A stretch of DNA of 64,000 nt from an uncultured Gammaproteobacteria bacterium (GTDB taxonomy: Bacteria > Pseudomonadota > Gammaproteobacteria > UBA6429 > Thiohalophilaceae). Position numbers and translations under genes: made by a program. The notes below the pieces were generated by a model. That model worked only from the letters and a program-made list of their open reading frames with translations, had not been told where the DNA came from and searched no databases. Below, one piece after another: positions 1-10,671 of this stretch. The stretch spans positions 186,001-250,000 of the forward strand of contig CAJYAN010000002.1 of the NCBI GenBank assembly GCA_913064945.1, in the 5' to 3' direction. How positions within the stretch are numbered: position 1 is the stretch's first letter; the number at the start of each line of letters is the position of its first letter.

Positions 1-801
1 CTGATGCGGGTCCGTGGCTTTACCCAGGATGACGCCCACATTTTCTGCACCGAGGACCAGATCCAGCCAGAGGTCTCGGCCTTCATTGACCTGCTTTTCG
101 AGGTCTATAAAGACTTTGGTTTTACCGAGGTACTGGTCAAGCTCTCGACCCGCCCGGAGCAGCGCGTCGGCTCGGATGAGGTCTGGGACAAGGCGGAAAA
201 GGCCCTGGAGACTGCGCTGAATGCCAAGGGGCTCGACTGGCAGTTACAGCCGGGTGAAGGCGCCTTCTACGGGCCCAAGATCGAATTCTCGTTGAAGGAC
301 TGTATCGGTCGTGTCTGGCAGTGTGGCACTATCCAGGTCGATTTTTCCATGCCGGGACGACTGGGGGCGGAATATGTAGCCGAGGATGGTAATCGTCATA
401 CCCCCGTGATGCTGCACCGTGCTATTCTGGGTTCGCTGGAGCGTTTTATCGGCATTTTGATCGAAAACTATGCCGGTGCCTTTCCGCTCTGGCTGGCGCC
501 GGTACAGGTCGCGATACTCAATATTACTGACAGTCAGGCTGAATATTGCCAGAATGTGACTAATTCTTTGCTCAAACAGGGATTTAGGGTCATTTCAGAC
601 TTGAGAAATGAGAAAATCGGCTTTAAGATCCGCGAGCATACGCTACAGCGTGTCCCGTACCTGATTGTTATCGGGGATAGGGAGAAAGAGAATGGTACTG
701 TGGCCGTGCGTACACGAGAAGGCGAGGACCTGGGTGTGATGTCGCTTGAGGCATTTACCGCCAGGCTCGGCGAAGAAGTCGTGTGCCACGGCCACAGTTA
801 G
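1..801 (+). CDS. thrS: Threonyl-tRNA synthetase, C-terminal part (5' end outside window)
   Basis: Threonine-tRNA ligase charges tRNA-Thr in the cytoplasm. The reading frame is already open at base 1, so only the last ~266 residues of a protein usually ~640 long are here. Visible are class II motif 2 ([15 protein letters not shown]) at the very start, the catalytic core with motif 3 ([10 protein letters not shown], about residue 144 of the fragment), and the C-terminal anticodon-binding domain (from about [10 protein letters not shown] to the end). It is the first gene of the thrS-infC-rpmI-rplT-pheST order and stops 26 nt before infC. Identity is certain from motifs and context; the missing N-terminal TGS and editing domains cannot be judged. 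Confidence 0.97.
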   Translation: MMRVRGFTQDDAHIFCTEDQIQPEVSAFIDLLFEVYKDFGFTEVLVKLSTRPEQRVGSDEVWDKAEKALETALNAKGLDWQLQPGEGAFYGPKIEFSLKDCIGRVWQCGTIQVDFSMPGRLGAEYVAEDGNRHTPVMLHRAILGSLERFIGILIENYAGAFPLWLAPVQVAILNITDSQAEYCQNVTNSLLKQGFRVISDLRNEKIGFKIREHTLQRVPYLIVIGDREKENGTVAVRTREGEDLGVMSLEAFTARLGEEVVCHGHS

Positions 802-814
802 TTTTTAATTACTT

Positions 815-830
815 GGAGGATTAAAATATC
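815..830 (+). promoter_or_regulatory. infC ribosome binding site with AUC start codon
   Basis: A strong Shine-Dalgarno GGAGGA (815-820) lies 7 nt before an in-frame ATC at 828. The first in-frame ATG is at 852, about 31 nt from this site and without its own. A TAA (822-824) closes the frame just upstream, so ATC is the only candidate that fits the spacing. IF3 genes are known for rare AUU/AUC/AUA starts, which let IF3 repress its own translation. Confidence 0.85.
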
Positions 831-1352
831 GCTACAGATAAAGATACACGCATGAACGACGACATTCGTGATGCTGAATTGCGTGTGATTGGTGCCGATG
901 GTGAGCAGCTGGGAATCATGTCTTCGGACGCGGCAAAAGCGATAGCCTACGAGGCTGAACTGGATTTGGTGGAGATATCTCCTGAGGCCAAGCCGCCGGT
1001 TTGTCGGATTATGAACCACGGCAAATATGTGTTTGAGCTCAACAAGAAAAAACACGCGGCCAAGAAGAAACAGAAACAGATCCAGGTCAAAGAAGTAAAG
1101 TTTCGACCAGGGACGGAAGAAGGGGACTATCAGGTAAAACTACGCAACCTGACACGTTTCTTAGAAAACGGTGACAAGGCCAAAGTGACCTTGCGCTTTC
1201 GCGGACGGGAAATGAGCCACCAGGAACTGGGGCTCAAATTGCTAAAACGGGTAGAGGCCGACTTAACAGAGTTGGCCGCCGTTGAGCAATTTCCAAGAGT
1301 CGAAGGGCGACAAATGGTCATGGTCTTAACACCAAAGAAAAAAGCCAAGTAA
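828..1352 (+). CDS. infC: Translation initiation factor IF-3, AUC start
   Basis: IF3 binds the 30S subunit, keeps subunits apart and proofreads start codons. With the ATC start at 828 the protein is 174 residues, close to the usual ~175-180. Starting at ATG 852 would remove eight N-terminal residues and leave the Shine-Dalgarno too far away. The N domain carries [18 protein letters not shown], the linker is Lys-rich ([12 protein letters not shown]), and the C domain has [16 protein letters not shown] and [15 protein letters not shown], all IF3 hallmarks. It sits between thrS and rpmI as in most Proteobacteria. The rare start codon implies the usual autoregulation, in which excess IF3 rejects its own start. 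Identity is seen directly; the regulation is inferred from the family. Confidence 0.96.
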   Translation: MATDKDTRMNDDIRDAELRVIGADGEQLGIMSSDAAKAIAYEAELDLVEISPEAKPPVCRIMNHGKYVFELNKKKHAAKKKQKQIQVKEVKFRPGTEEGDYQVKLRNLTRFLENGDKAKVTLRFRGREMSHQELGLKLLKRVEADLTELAAVEQFPRVEGRQMVMVLTPKKKAK

Positions 1353-1408
1353 GGCATATGGTGGGCAGCGAGTCTGTCCAAACATCAACAAATGCGGAGT
1401 GGTGAATA

Positions 1409-1606
1409 ATGCCAAAGATGAAAACAAACCGAGGCGCGGCCAAGCGCTTCAGCAAGACGTCTTCCGGACGTTTTAAGCGGGCTCAGTCCCATCGTCGTCA
1501 TATACTGACCAAGAAGAGCACCAAGCGTAAGCGCCATTTGCGTTCGCCTGAAGCGGTTCATGAGTCAGACAAGCGTGCCATCCAGCGCATGCTGCCTTAC
1601 GTGTAA
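1409..1606 (+). CDS. rpmI: 50S ribosomal protein L35
   Basis: A small, very basic protein of the large ribosomal subunit, 65 residues, the normal L35 length. It starts [14 protein letters not shown] and contains the typical [18 protein letters not shown] stretch. A GGAGTGGTGAATA leader gives the ribosome site. It lies 56 nt after infC and 15 nt before rplT. In enterics the three genes are co-transcribed and rpmI-rplT are repressed by L20 binding the mRNA; the conserved order makes the same coupling likely here, but I did not identify the L20 site. Confidence 0.97.
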   Translation: MPKMKTNRGAAKRFSKTSSGRFKRAQSHRRHILTKKSTKRKRHLRSPEAVHESDKRAIQRMLPYV

Positions 1607-1621
1607 ACGGGAGAGACGACA

Positions 1622-1981
1622 ATGGCAAGAGTTAAACGTGGTGTAACGGCACATGCCCGTCACAAAAAGATTATGGACAAGGCCAAGGGTTATCGTGGCC
1701 GTCGTAAGAATGTATTTCGCGTCGCAACACAGGCCGTCACCAAGGCAGGTCAGTATGCCTATCGTGACCGTCGGCAGAGGAAGCGTCAGTTCCGCGCCCT
1801 GTGGATTACACGTATCAATGCAGCGGCACGTGAATGCGGACTGTCTTATAGCCGATTTATTAACGGCTTAAAGAAAGGCGCCATCGAAATCGACCGTAAG
1901 GTGCTGGCGGATATCGCCGTTTTCGACAAGGCCGCCTTTGCCAAATTGGCAGAACAAGCCAAGGCCAGCCTGTCAGCATAA
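1622..1981 (+). CDS. rplT: 50S ribosomal protein L20
   Basis: L20 is an early-assembly 23S rRNA-binding protein and a translational repressor of its own operon in several bacteria. The product is 119 residues, as expected, starting [18 protein letters not shown]. The long basic N-terminal extension ([33 protein letters not shown]) and the globular C-terminal half ([21 protein letters not shown]) are both present. A GGGAGAGACG site precedes the ATG. It closes the ribosomal part of the operon; a hairpin and a rho-independent terminator follow before pheS. Confidence 0.97.
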   Translation: MARVKRGVTAHARHKKIMDKAKGYRGRRKNVFRVATQAVTKAGQYAYRDRRQRKRQFRALWITRINAAARECGLSYSRFINGLKKGAIEIDRKVLADIAVFDKAAFAKLAEQAKASLSA

Positions 1982-1983
1982 TG

Positions 1984-2026
1984 TCACCCGGGTCGATGTC
2001 ATGACGTCGACAGTGACATCGGGTGA
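1984..2026 (+). other. Long hairpin in the rplT-pheS leader
   Basis: TCACCC (1984-1989) and GATGTCA (1995-2001) pair with TGACATC (2014-2020) and GGGTGA (2021-2026), giving a 13-bp stem with a 5-nt bulge, just upstream of the terminator at 2036. In enterics this spot holds the pheM leader peptide and attenuator for pheST. No phenylalanine-rich leader is visible here, so a regulatory role is only possible, not shown. Confidence 0.5.
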
Positions 2027-2035
2027 AAATATAAA

Positions 2036-2066
2036 AGGGAAGGCCTCCTTGGTCTTCCCTTTTTTT
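2036..2066 (+). terminator. Rho-independent terminator/attenuator between rplT and pheS
   Basis: A 10-bp stem AGGGAAGGCC / GGTCTTCCCT with one G-U pair and a 5-nt loop, followed by an uninterrupted run of T. It lies 55 nt after the rplT stop and 35 nt before pheS, so it either ends the ribosomal transcript or attenuates read-through into pheST. Confidence 0.85.
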
Positions 2067-2070
2067 ATGA

Positions 2071-3123
<1,053 letters not shown>

Positions 3124-3131
3124 AAATAATT

Positions 3132-3278
3132 AACGCAGAGGCGCGAAGGCGCAAAGAAAAAATTTAATGCTTTTGAAAAACGGGTTAGTGTGCAGCCCGA
3201 GAAATCAGGTAATTAATACAGATGACGTGGAATAACTTTAGTAATAATTCAACTTTGCGTTCTCTGCGCCTTTGCGTT
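3132..3278. repeat. Inverted-repeat element inserted between pheS and pheT
   Basis: The left arm at 3132-3156 (AACGCAGAGGCGC followed by GAAGGCGCAAAG) is nearly the reverse complement of the right arm at 3253-3278 (CTTTGCGTTCTCTG followed by CGCCTTTGCGTT). The arms are ~25 nt with about four differences and enclose ~96 AT-rich bases without an ORF. pheS and pheT are normally almost contiguous, so the whole 147-nt block looks like an inserted, non-autonomous repeat. Arms built from GCAAAG/GCAGAG-type units resemble intergenic repeats I recall from many environmental bacterial genomes; the family name is not known to me. Confidence 0.75.
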
Positions 3279-3294
3279 GAAAAAGGTTTAAAAA

Positions 3295-5676
3295 ATGAAA
3301 TTTAGTGAACAGTGGTTACGTGAGTGGGTCAACCCCGATGTCGATACCGAGACATTGGCGGCACAGTTGACGATGGCGGGGCTGGAAGTCGATGCCATCG
3401 AACCTGTTGCACCTGAGTTTGACGGTGTGGTTGTGGGTGAAATCAGTAGCATTGAGAAACATCCCGATGCAGATAAGCTGCGTGTTTGTCAGGTGGATAT
3501 TGGTGAGTCGGCTAAACTGCAAATTGTTTGTGGCGCGGCCAATGCACGTCAGGGATTAAAGGCGCCACTGGCAATAATGGGTGCGAAATTACCGGGCGGT
3601 CTGAAAATTAAAAAAGGTAAGTTGCGTGGTGTTGAGTCATTCGGCATGCTGTGTTCAGAAAAAGAGCTGGGGATTGCCGAGGATGCCAGTGGCCTGATGG
3701 AACTGGCAGCAGATGCACCCGTCGGAATCAGTATTCGCGATTACCTCAAGCTCGATGATAACGCCATCGAACTTGGTCTGACACCAAACCGCGGCGACTG
3801 CCTGAGTATTGCCGGGATTGCGCGTGAGACTGGCGTCCTGAATCGTCTGGCTGTTAACGGACCAAAAATTGAAGCGATCGCGGCAAAATGTGAGGCCACG
3901 TTTCCGATCCGGCTTGACGCCACTGACGACTGTCCTCAATACGCTGGCCGTGTTATTCGCAATATCAGACCGGATGCGACAACGCCGATCTGGATGCAGG
4001 AAAAGCTGCGCCGTTGTGGTATCCGCAGCCTGAGTCCCGTGGTCGATGTCACCAACTATGTGCTGCTGGAATTGGGTCAGCCCATGCATGCCTTTGACCT
4101 GAATAAGCTCAACGGTGGCATCGTCGTGCGACATGCAAACGCCGGTGAAAAACTCACGACGCTGGATGATGCCGAGCATGAATTACAAAAACAGACCCTG
4201 ATCATTGCTGACGACCATGGTCCATTAGCCATGGCTGGGATTATGGGTGGACTCAATTCGGCCGTCGAAGCTGGCCAGACCACGGATATTTTCCTTGAGA
4301 GCGCCTATTTCAATCCACTGGCCATTGCGGGAAAGGCGCGTGCCTACGGCCTGCACACGGATTCATCACACCGCTTTGAACGGGGTGTCTCGCCCGAACT
4401 TCAGGTCACGGCCATTGAGCGTGCCACGGCACTGTTACTGGATATTGTTGGTGGTGAACCCGGTCCTGTAATTATTGAAACCCACATGGCATCGATGCCA
4501 AGCCGGTCGTCTGTGAAACTGCGACAGCAACGTATTCAACGCGTTCTGGGGATGGACATCCCCACCGAGAGCATCGCTGAGATCATTGAGCGTTTGGGCA
4601 TGCAGGTGACAGGCGATGCAGAGGGCTGGCAAGTGATACCGCCGGCGTTCCGTTTTGATATCGAGCGCGAAGAAGACCTGATCGAAGAGGTCGCCCGCAT
4701 CCATGGCTACAACAATCTGCCCGATACCCATCCACGCGGTGCTATGGCGATTCAGCCGCAGACGGAAACAATGGTCTCCCTGAAACAGGTGCGACAGACC
4801 CTGGTCGACCTGGGTTATCAGGAGGCGATTACCTACAGCTTTGTTGAGCCCAGGTTGCAGGCGGAGCTGGCACCGGGTGATGAACCCTTCCCGCTGGCCA
4901 ATCCTATCTCAGCAGATCTGGCCGTGATGCGTACCAGCCTGTGGCCTGGATTGGTCGGGGCCGTCCACTATAACTTGAATCGTCAGCAGGATCGTATATG
5001 CTTATTCGAGTGTGGTCTTAACTTTGTTAAGCAAGATACTGAAATTAAACAGGTTCGTCACATTGGTGGTGCGGTCTCAGGGAGTCGTTTTCCGCTGCAG
5101 TGGTCAAATCAGACCGTGCCTGTGGACTTCTATGATCTAAAAGGACATGTCGAGGCCATACTGCGGATGACGGGTGATATGCAGGCGTTTCGGTTTGTCG
5201 CCGAGGCACATCCTGCCTTACACCCGGGACAAACGGCGGCGATTTATCGTGGTGAACAGCATGTTGGTTGGCTGGGAATGCTACATCCAGGCCGCCAGAA
5301 GGCGCTGGGGCTAAGCCACTCGGTCTATTTGTTTGAAATGGCATTAGCGCCAATTTTACAGCGAAATGTTGTCAAATATTCGCAACTGTCTCGATTTCCT
5401 GCCATCAAGCGTGATCTTGCTATTGTGGTGGATGAGGAAATCAGTGCGGAAAAGGTCATGCAATGCATGAAAAAGGCGGCGCCGGAGTATCTGCAGGAGT
5501 TAGAGTTGTTTGATGTATATATGGGCAAAGGTATTGATTCTGGTAGAAAAAGTCTCGCTTTGGGCTTGACCTTACAGGATCTTTCACGCACTCTTACAGA
5601 AGAAGATGTGGAGCAGTCGATGAATAATATCCTGCACACATTACAAGAAGAATTAAAAGCGACATTGCGAGAATAA
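3295..5676 (+). CDS. pheT: Phenylalanyl-tRNA synthetase beta subunit
   Basis: The beta chain of phenylalanine-tRNA ligase, which handles tRNA recognition and editing of mischarged Tyr. 793 residues, typical length. Domain order: N-terminal segment [16 protein letters not shown]-fold tRNA-binding domain at about 40-150 ([21 protein letters not shown]), B3/B4 editing domain around 210-400 ([29 protein letters not shown]), B5 domain about 405-475, catalytic-like core 480-690, and a C-terminal anticodon-binding FDX-ACB domain ([18 protein letters not shown]). It is followed after 13 nt by ihfA. The weak AAGG ribosome site before the ATG sits immediately beyond the inverted-repeat element. Confidence 0.97.
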   Translation: MKFSEQWLREWVNPDVDTETLAAQLTMAGLEVDAIEPVAPEFDGVVVGEISSIEKHPDADKLRVCQVDIGESAKLQIVCGAANARQGLKAPLAIMGAKLPGGLKIKKGKLRGVESFGMLCSEKELGIAEDASGLMELAADAPVGISIRDYLKLDDNAIELGLTPNRGDCLSIAGIARETGVLNRLAVNGPKIEAIAAKCEATFPIRLDATDDCPQYAGRVIRNIRPDATTPIWMQEKLRRCGIRSLSPVVDVTNYVLLELGQPMHAFDLNKLNGGIVVRHANAGEKLTTLDDAEHELQKQTLIIADDHGPLAMAGIMGGLNSAVEAGQTTDIFLESAYFNPLAIAGKARAYGLHTDSSHRFERGVSPELQVTAIERATALLLDIVGGEPGPVIIETHMASMPSRSSVKLRQQRIQRVLGMDIPTESIAEIIERLGMQVTGDAEGWQVIPPAFRFDIEREEDLIEEVARIHGYNNLPDTHPRGAMAIQPQTETMVSLKQVRQTLVDLGYQEAITYSFVEPRLQAELAPGDEPFPLANPISADLAVMRTSLWPGLVGAVHYNLNRQQDRICLFECGLNFVKQDTEIKQVRHIGGAVSGSRFPLQWSNQTVPVDFYDLKGHVEAILRMTGDMQAFRFVAEAHPALHPGQTAAIYRGEQHVGWLGMLHPGRQKALGLSHSVYLFEMALAPILQRNVVKYSQLSRFPAIKRDLAIVVDEEISAEKVMQCMKKAAPEYLQELELFDVYMGKGIDSGRKSLALGLTLQDLSRTLTEEDVEQSMNNILHTLQEELKATLRE

Positions 5677-5689
5677 AGAGAGTAAGAGT

Positions 5690-5992
5690 ATGGCGCTGAC
5701 CAAAGCCGAAATGGCTGAACGGCTATTTGAAGAACTGGGGCTCAATAAACGTGAAGCCAAAGAACTGGTGGAAATGTTCTTTGAGGAAATCCGTGGTGCC
5801 CTGGAAAATGGCAAGCAGGTCAAGCTCTCCGGTTTTGGCAATTTCGATTTACGTGATAAAAAGCAACGCCCCGGACGTAACCCTAAAACGGGTGAGGAGA
5901 TACCGATTACCGCACGACGGGTGGTGACGTTCCGTCCAGGTCAAAAATTAAAGGCGAGAGTTGAAGCTTATGCTGGAACCCAGCAACAATAA
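5690..5992 (+). CDS. ihfA: Integration host factor alpha subunit
   Basis: IHF-alpha pairs with IHF-beta to bend DNA sharply at specific sites, helping recombination, replication and sigma-54 promoters. 100 residues, matching the family. It shows the start [20 protein letters not shown], the core [20 protein letters not shown] and the beta-arm with the intercalating proline ([18 protein letters not shown]). Position directly after pheT is conserved across Gammaproteobacteria. It overlaps the following MerR-type gene by 23 nt, implying co-translation. IHF is a usual cofactor of sigma-54 promoters such as those proposed at 18251 and 58829. Confidence 0.97.
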   Translation: MALTKAEMAERLFEELGLNKREAKELVEMFFEEIRGALENGKQVKLSGFGNFDLRDKKQRPGRNPKTGEEIPITARRVVTFRPGQKLKARVEAYAGTQQQ

Positions 5993-6329
5993 CGAATTAC
6001 CCCCAATACCGACCAAACGCTACTTCACCATTGGCGAGGTCAGCGAGCTATGTCAGGTGAAACCGCATGTGCTGCGTTATTGGGAGCAGGAATTTCCTCA
6101 GTTAAAACCCGTCAAACGTCGGGGTAACCGTCGTTATTATCAACGTCAGGATGTCATGATGATTCGTGAAATCCGCAGCCTGTTGTATGAGCAGGGCTAT
6201 ACCATCGGTGGCGCACGTCTGCAGTTGTCAGAGACGGCCAAACCGGATACGGCCAAGACGACACATGTTGAGACCCTTCGCCAGTTACGCATGGAGCTGG
6301 AGGCGGTCGTCGAAATTCTAAAGCGCTAG
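5970..6329 (+). CDS. MerR-family transcriptional regulator
   Basis: A small DNA-binding protein of 119 residues with an N-terminal MerR winged helix: [40 protein letters not shown], then a short C-terminal helix (about residues 80-119) that would form the dimer coiled coil. There is no effector domain and no metal-binding cysteine cluster, so the ligand is unknown. ATG 5970, inside the ihfA end, is preferred because GAGAG lies 9 nt upstream; a TTG at 5961 would add three residues. The ihfA - MerR-type gene - tRNA-Pro order is the one known from Pseudomonas, so it is a conserved housekeeping neighbour rather than an acquired gene. Confidence 0.9.
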   Translation: MLEPSNNNELPPIPTKRYFTIGEVSELCQVKPHVLRYWEQEFPQLKPVKRRGNRRYYQRQDVMMIREIRSLLYEQGYTIGGARLQLSETAKPDTAKTTHVETLRQLRMELEAVVEILKR

Positions 6330-6389
6330 TCAGGGCTCTTCAGCTGCGGTACTATACGCGGCCTTCAAATCTCAGAAAATTGTCTTAAA

Positions 6390-6614
<225 letters not shown>

Positions 6615-6683
6615 AATAAAACAAGGGATGAGCATCTAGGGATTAGGGCTGAGATAGGAAATTTCGCCTCGGCCACAATTTTG

Positions 6684-6746
6684 AGTTCCTAGTTCCTAGT
6701 TCCTAGTTCCTAGTTCCTAGTTCCTAGTTCCTGGTTCCCAATTCCT
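6684..6746. repeat. Heptamer tandem repeat (AGTTCCT)n
   Basis: Seven perfect head-to-tail copies of AGTTCCT (6684-6732), then two degenerate copies (GGTTCCC, AATTCCT) up to 6746. The last copy runs into the stop codon of the minus-strand epimerase. A 7-nt unit keeps no reading frame, so if the array grows it would extend or change the end of that gene or its 3' UTR. The copy number may vary by slippage. Confidence 0.9.
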
Positions 6747-7752
6747 AGACCTTATAATAATCCCGATACCATTCCACAAATCTGGCAATCCCATCCTCAA
6801 CACTGGTATCCGGCTTGTAGCCAACATCATTCATTAAATCGTCGGTATTGGCATACGTATAAGGCACATCGCCGGGCTGTAGCGGCAGCATGTTCTTGAT
6901 GGCTTTTTTGCCCAGGCATTCTTCAAGGACTTCGATATAGCGCATCAGAGTACAGGGATTGTTGTTGCCGATATTATAAATCCGCCAGGGTGCCTGACTG
7001 GTACCCGGATCGGGATTATCCCCTGTCCATTCAGGGCTGGCAGAAGCGACATGATCCAGGGTTCGAATGACGCCTTCGACAATATCCTCGATATAGGTAA
7101 AGTCACGCTTATGGTCGCCATAGTTAAACACATCTATCGGCTCGCCAGCGAGGATCTTCTTGGTGAACATAAACAAGGCCATATCAGGTCGTCCCCAGGG
7201 GCCATAGACAGTAAAAAAGCGCAGTCCCGTTGTCGGCAAGTTGAAAAGGTGGCTATAGGTATGTGCCATCAATTCATTTGATTTTTTGGAGGCGGCGTAC
7301 AGGCTAACGGGGTGGTCAACATTGTTGTGAATGGAGAAGGGATAGTTGGTGTTGGCACCATAAACAGAGCTACTGGACGCATAGACCAGGTGCTTGACAT
7401 TATTATGGCGACAGCCTTCGAGAATATTCACAAAACCGACAATATTGGTATCGACATAGGCGTGTGGGTTTTCCAGCGAATAGCGTACCCCGGCCTGAGC
7501 AGCAAGATTGACGACGCGGTCAGGCTGATGTGTTTTGAAAACATCCTCGATAATGGACCGATCTTCAATGTTTTCCCGGACTTCGGTAAATCCGGGGTAG
7601 GCCTTAACACGTTCAAGTCGCGCCTTTTTCAGGCTGACATCATAATAATCGTTGAGATTATCGATGCCGACAACTTCATCTCCGCGTTCAAGGAGACGAA
7701 TTGCCAGATTGGAGCCAATAAATCCTGCCGTACCTGTAATGAGAACTTTCAT
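6745..7752 (-). CDS. NAD-dependent epimerase, UDP-glucuronate 4-epimerase type
   Basis: A short-chain dehydrogenase-fold sugar epimerase of 335 residues, the normal length. The Rossmann motif [11 protein letters not shown] is at residues 7-17. The catalytic SSSSVYG and YxxxK (YAASKKSNE, about residues 152-160) are present, and the family's C-terminal part follows ([15 protein letters not shown]). It is most like the CapI/LpsL group that interconverts UDP-glucuronate and UDP-galacturonate, making an acidic sugar donor. It lies 27 nt after the TviB-type dehydrogenase on the same strand, so the two probably form one operon that makes a uronic-acid nucleotide for the polysaccharide next door. Exact substrate is inferred, not visible. 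Confidence 0.85.
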   Translation of the reverse strand: MKVLITGTAGFIGSNLAIRLLERGDEVVGIDNLNDYYDVSLKKARLERVKAYPGFTEVRENIEDRSIIEDVFKTHQPDRVVNLAAQAGVRYSLENPHAYVDTNIVGFVNILEGCRHNNVKHLVYASSSSVYGANTNYPFSIHNNVDHPVSLYAASKKSNELMAHTYSHLFNLPTTGLRFFTVYGPWGRPDMALFMFTKKILAGEPIDVFNYGDHKRDFTYIEDIVEGVIRTLDHVASASPEWTGDNPDPGTSQAPWRIYNIGNNNPCTLMRYIEVLEECLGKKAIKNMLPLQPGDVPYTYANTDDLMNDVGYKPDTSVEDGIARFVEWYRDYYKV

Positions 7753-7779
7753 GTTTTATTCCAGAATTGTCTTTGTTTT

Positions 7780-9057
7780 TTATAAGCGGCCGTCAACACT
7801 CTCTTTGGGGAGGGTGTATTTAACATCAAAGAGGATATGCTCTGATTTCCCCAGGGCATGAATACCGTCGGCCCCCATTTGACGGAACTCGTCATGGGCG
7901 ACCGCGAGGATAATGGCGTCATAGTGATTTTGCTTTAAGTCAGTAATCGGGGTGATGCCGTACTCATGCTGCGCTTCCTTGGTGTCCACCCAGGGGTCAT
8001 AGACATCGACATTGGCATGATAGGTTTCAAATTCTTTGATTATGTCGATAACCCGTGTATTACGCAGATCGGGACAGTTTTCCTTGAAGGTAAGTCCCAG
8101 GATCAGGACATTCGATTCAACGACGTGAATTTGCTTCCTGGTCATCATTTTGACAACGCGGCCGGTGACATAGCCACCCATGCTGTCATTGATACGCCGT
8201 CCGGCGAGGATTATCTCCGGGTTGTAGCCAATTTCCTGCGCCTTTTGCGTCAGATAATAAGGGTCGACACTAATACAGTGTCCTCCAACCAGTCCGGGCC
8301 TGAAGGGCAGGAAATTCCATTTAGTTCCAGCCGCTTCGAGTACCTCTAAGGTATCAATACCGAGTTTGGTAAAGATCAGGGATAATTCATTGATCAGGGC
8401 AATATTGAGATCGCGCTGTGTATTCTCGATGACCTTGGCGGCTTCAGCGACTTTAATGCTACTGGCCTTGTGGGTGCCCGCGGTAATGATCGTTCTGTAT
8501 AAGGTGTCCACAAAATCAGCGATATCTGGGGTAGACCCCGATGTTACCTTCAAGATAGTGGTAACGCGGTGTTCTTTATCACCGGGATTGATGCGTTCCG
8601 GGCTGTAACCGGCAAAAAAGTCCTGATTGAATCTCAGGCCGGAGGTCTGTTCAAGAATGGGGATACAGACCTCTTCGGTGGCGCCAGGGTAAACAGTAGA
8701 CTCATAAATGACGATATCGCCTTTGCTTAGGACCTGACCGACGCTGTGGCTGGCCTTTTCCAGAGGTGTCAGGTCTGGGCGGTTGTATTTATCGATCGGT
8801 GTGGGGACGGTAACGATATAGACATTACAGTCACGTAGTTTTTTCAGGTCTGTCGTGAAGGACAGTTGTGTCGCTTCAGCGAGAAGTTCAGGTTCCACCT
8901 CAAGGGTACTATCCTGACCACTCAATAATTCCTCAATTCGAGCCTCATTTATGTCAAAGCCAGTGGTTGACATCTTTTTGCCAAATTCAACGGCTAACGG
9001 CAATCCCACATATCCAAGCCCAATGATGGCCAGTTTGGTATTATTTAGTTCAGGCAT
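7780..9057 (-). CDS. tviB: Nucleotide-sugar 6-dehydrogenase, TviB/WbpO type
   Basis: Oxidises the C6 of a UDP-N-acetylhexosamine (TviB: UDP-GlcNAc; WbpO: UDP-GalNAc) with NAD to the uronic acid. 425 residues, full length. N-terminal Rossmann motif [17 protein letters not shown] (about residues 10-26), central helix with [17 protein letters not shown], the catalytic cysteine loop [18 protein letters not shown], and C-terminal UDP-binding domain with [18 protein letters not shown]. The run of identities to TviB is strong, hence the symbol, but TviB and WbpO are hard to tell apart by eye. Transcribed away from epsB with a shared 210-nt upstream region, and followed by the epimerase. Confidence 0.88.
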   Translation of the reverse strand: MPELNNTKLAIIGLGYVGLPLAVEFGKKMSTTGFDINEARIEELLSGQDSTLEVEPELLAEATQLSFTTDLKKLRDCNVYIVTVPTPIDKYNRPDLTPLEKASHSVGQVLSKGDIVIYESTVYPGATEEVCIPILEQTSGLRFNQDFFAGYSPERINPGDKEHRVTTILKVTSGSTPDIADFVDTLYRTIITAGTHKASSIKVAEAAKVIENTQRDLNIALINELSLIFTKLGIDTLEVLEAAGTKWNFLPFRPGLVGGHCISVDPYYLTQKAQEIGYNPEIILAGRRINDSMGGYVTGRVVKMMTRKQIHVVESNVLILGLTFKENCPDLRNTRVIDIIKEFETYHANVDVYDPWVDTKEAQHEYGITPITDLKQNHYDAIILAVAHDEFRQMGADGIHALGKSEHILFDVKYTLPKESVDGRL

Positions 9058-9087
9058 CGCTTATGTATCCTTAAAATGATGTTTTTA

Positions 9088-9124
9088 TTCATGCAGGTAT
9101 GCATCAAATTTATACGTGCATGAA
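9088..9124. promoter_or_regulatory. Inverted repeat in the tviB-epsB divergent region
   Basis: TTCATGCA (9088-9095) and TGCATGAA (9117-9124) form a perfect 8-nt inverted repeat 21 nt apart, 31 nt upstream of the tviB-type start. It could be an operator or a 5' UTR hairpin for the minus-strand pair. The rest of 9125-9267 is strongly AT-rich, with a TATAAT-like hexamer before epsB. Confidence 0.4.
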
Positions 9125-9267
9125 ATAATAATTCCCTATCTATTATCACAATAATATAATAAATTGGATTGTAACAAAATGACTATATGTATATATTTTT
9201 ATTAGAATTTTAATATAATTTTGCATATTCACAGGGATTCCACTCCTGAAACTGTAGGGGATGTTTT

Positions 9268-10665
9268 TTGACCACAATTCGTTTGTTCAAACATTACGTC
9301 AGAGTGCCGTTTTTATTAATGGGGCTAACAGAGGCCGTAATACTGCTCCTGTCAGTCTATCTTGGCATATACATTCGTCTGGACGTCGTATCGCTGACGA
9401 CGCCAGATAACGCTCCGTTGATCGTCAGGGCCCTGGTTTTTTCGGTTGTGCTGATCTTTAGCATGATAGCGGTTGGCCTCTATCAAGCAAGACTCAGAGA
9501 AGGAATCCTGGGCTTTCTCCTCAGAATGATCGCCAGTTTTTTTCTTGGTATTATTGGCTTATCTGCCGTATTTTATATTATCCCCAGTTTATTTTTAGGG
9601 CGAGGAACCATCGCCATCGCAATGTTATCGGCCTTTATTGGAATTGCCCTGTTTCGACAAATCATTTACTGGAAAGAACCGAGTATTTTTAAGCGTCGAG
9701 TCCTGGTACTTGGCGCGGGGGAAAAGGCAAAAGCAATTACAGAATTGCGTCGAAAATCCGATCAATTTGGCTTTGCTATTATTGGTTTTGCACATTTGCG
9801 TGGAGAAAAAGATGCCGTTGAACAGGACAAGATTATTTATCTGGATCGACCATTAAAAGAATTTGCGCTTCATAATGACATTGATGAAATTGTACTTGCG
9901 GTAAATGACAGACGAAAGTCATTGCCGATTCATGATTTATTAGAATGCAAAATGAGCGGTATCGATATTCTGGATATGTTGAGTTTCTTTGAGCGTGAGA
10001 CCAGTAAAATTCGGCTGGATCAATTGCATCCTAGCTGGTTGGTCTTTTCGGATGGTTTCGCACAGAATCCATTTCGTCTTGGCTCTAAACGTCTATTCGA
10101 TATTATCTGTAGTTTATGTCTATTAGCCATTTCCTGGCCGTTTATGTTACTGACGGTGATAGCGATATGGATGGAAGACAGCTGGAAGTCATCAATTTTA
10201 TATCGGCAGGTTAGAGTGGGTGAGTTTGGCCGACCCTTCCAGGTATTAAAGTTTCGTAGTATGCGTGAAGATGCAGAAAAAAATGGTGTCGCCCAATGGG
10301 CCAAGAAGAATGATTCACGTGTCACGCTGGTCGGCGGACTGATACGTAAAACGCGAATTGATGAACTACCTCAAATTTTCAATGTGTTAAGAGGTGACAT
10401 GAGTTTTGTCGGGCCGCGTCCTGAGCGTCCTCAGTTTGTTGTACAGCTCTGTGAAAAAATCCCTTATTATGAAGAAAGACATCGCGTTAAACCGGGTATT
10501 ACCGGTTGGGCACAGCTTCTCTATCCATATGGGTCTTCTGAAAAAGATGCGATGGAAAAACTTCAATATGATCTCTATTACGTCAAAAATCACAGCCTGT
10601 TTCTAGATTTCCTGATAATGCTGCAGACCGCAGAAGTCATATTATTTGGCAAAGGCGCTCGCTAA
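9268..10665 (+). CDS. epsB: Undecaprenyl-phosphate sugar phosphotransferase, XrtA/PEP-CTERM EpsB type
   Basis: The initiating transferase that puts the first sugar-phosphate on undecaprenyl phosphate at the inner membrane. 465 residues: four predicted N-terminal membrane segments (about 15-130), a cytoplasmic CoA-binding-like Rossmann part (VLVLGAGEKAKAI, ~150), a fifth membrane segment near 280, and the bacterial sugar transferase domain. That domain includes KRLFDIICSLCLLAISWPF, QVRVGEFGRPFQVLKFRSM, the basic RIDELPQIFNVLRGDMSFVG and GPRPERPQFV. The start is TTG at 9268 with GTAGGGG 7 nt upstream; no better ATG exists. This family heads exosortase A loci and is followed here by prsK-prsR-prsT as in known systems. 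Confidence 0.93.
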   Translation: MTTIRLFKHYVRVPFLLMGLTEAVILLLSVYLGIYIRLDVVSLTTPDNAPLIVRALVFSVVLIFSMIAVGLYQARLREGILGFLLRMIASFFLGIIGLSAVFYIIPSLFLGRGTIAIAMLSAFIGIALFRQIIYWKEPSIFKRRVLVLGAGEKAKAITELRRKSDQFGFAIIGFAHLRGEKDAVEQDKIIYLDRPLKEFALHNDIDEIVLAVNDRRKSLPIHDLLECKMSGIDILDMLSFFERETSKIRLDQLHPSWLVFSDGFAQNPFRLGSKRLFDIICSLCLLAISWPFMLLTVIAIWMEDSWKSSILYRQVRVGEFGRPFQVLKFRSMREDAEKNGVAQWAKKNDSRVTLVGGLIRKTRIDELPQIFNVLRGDMSFVGPRPERPQFVVQLCEKIPYYEERHRVKPGITGWAQLLYPYGSSEKDAMEKLQYDLYYVKNHSLFLDFLIMLQTAEVILFGKGAR

Positions 10666-10671
10666 GCTGCT

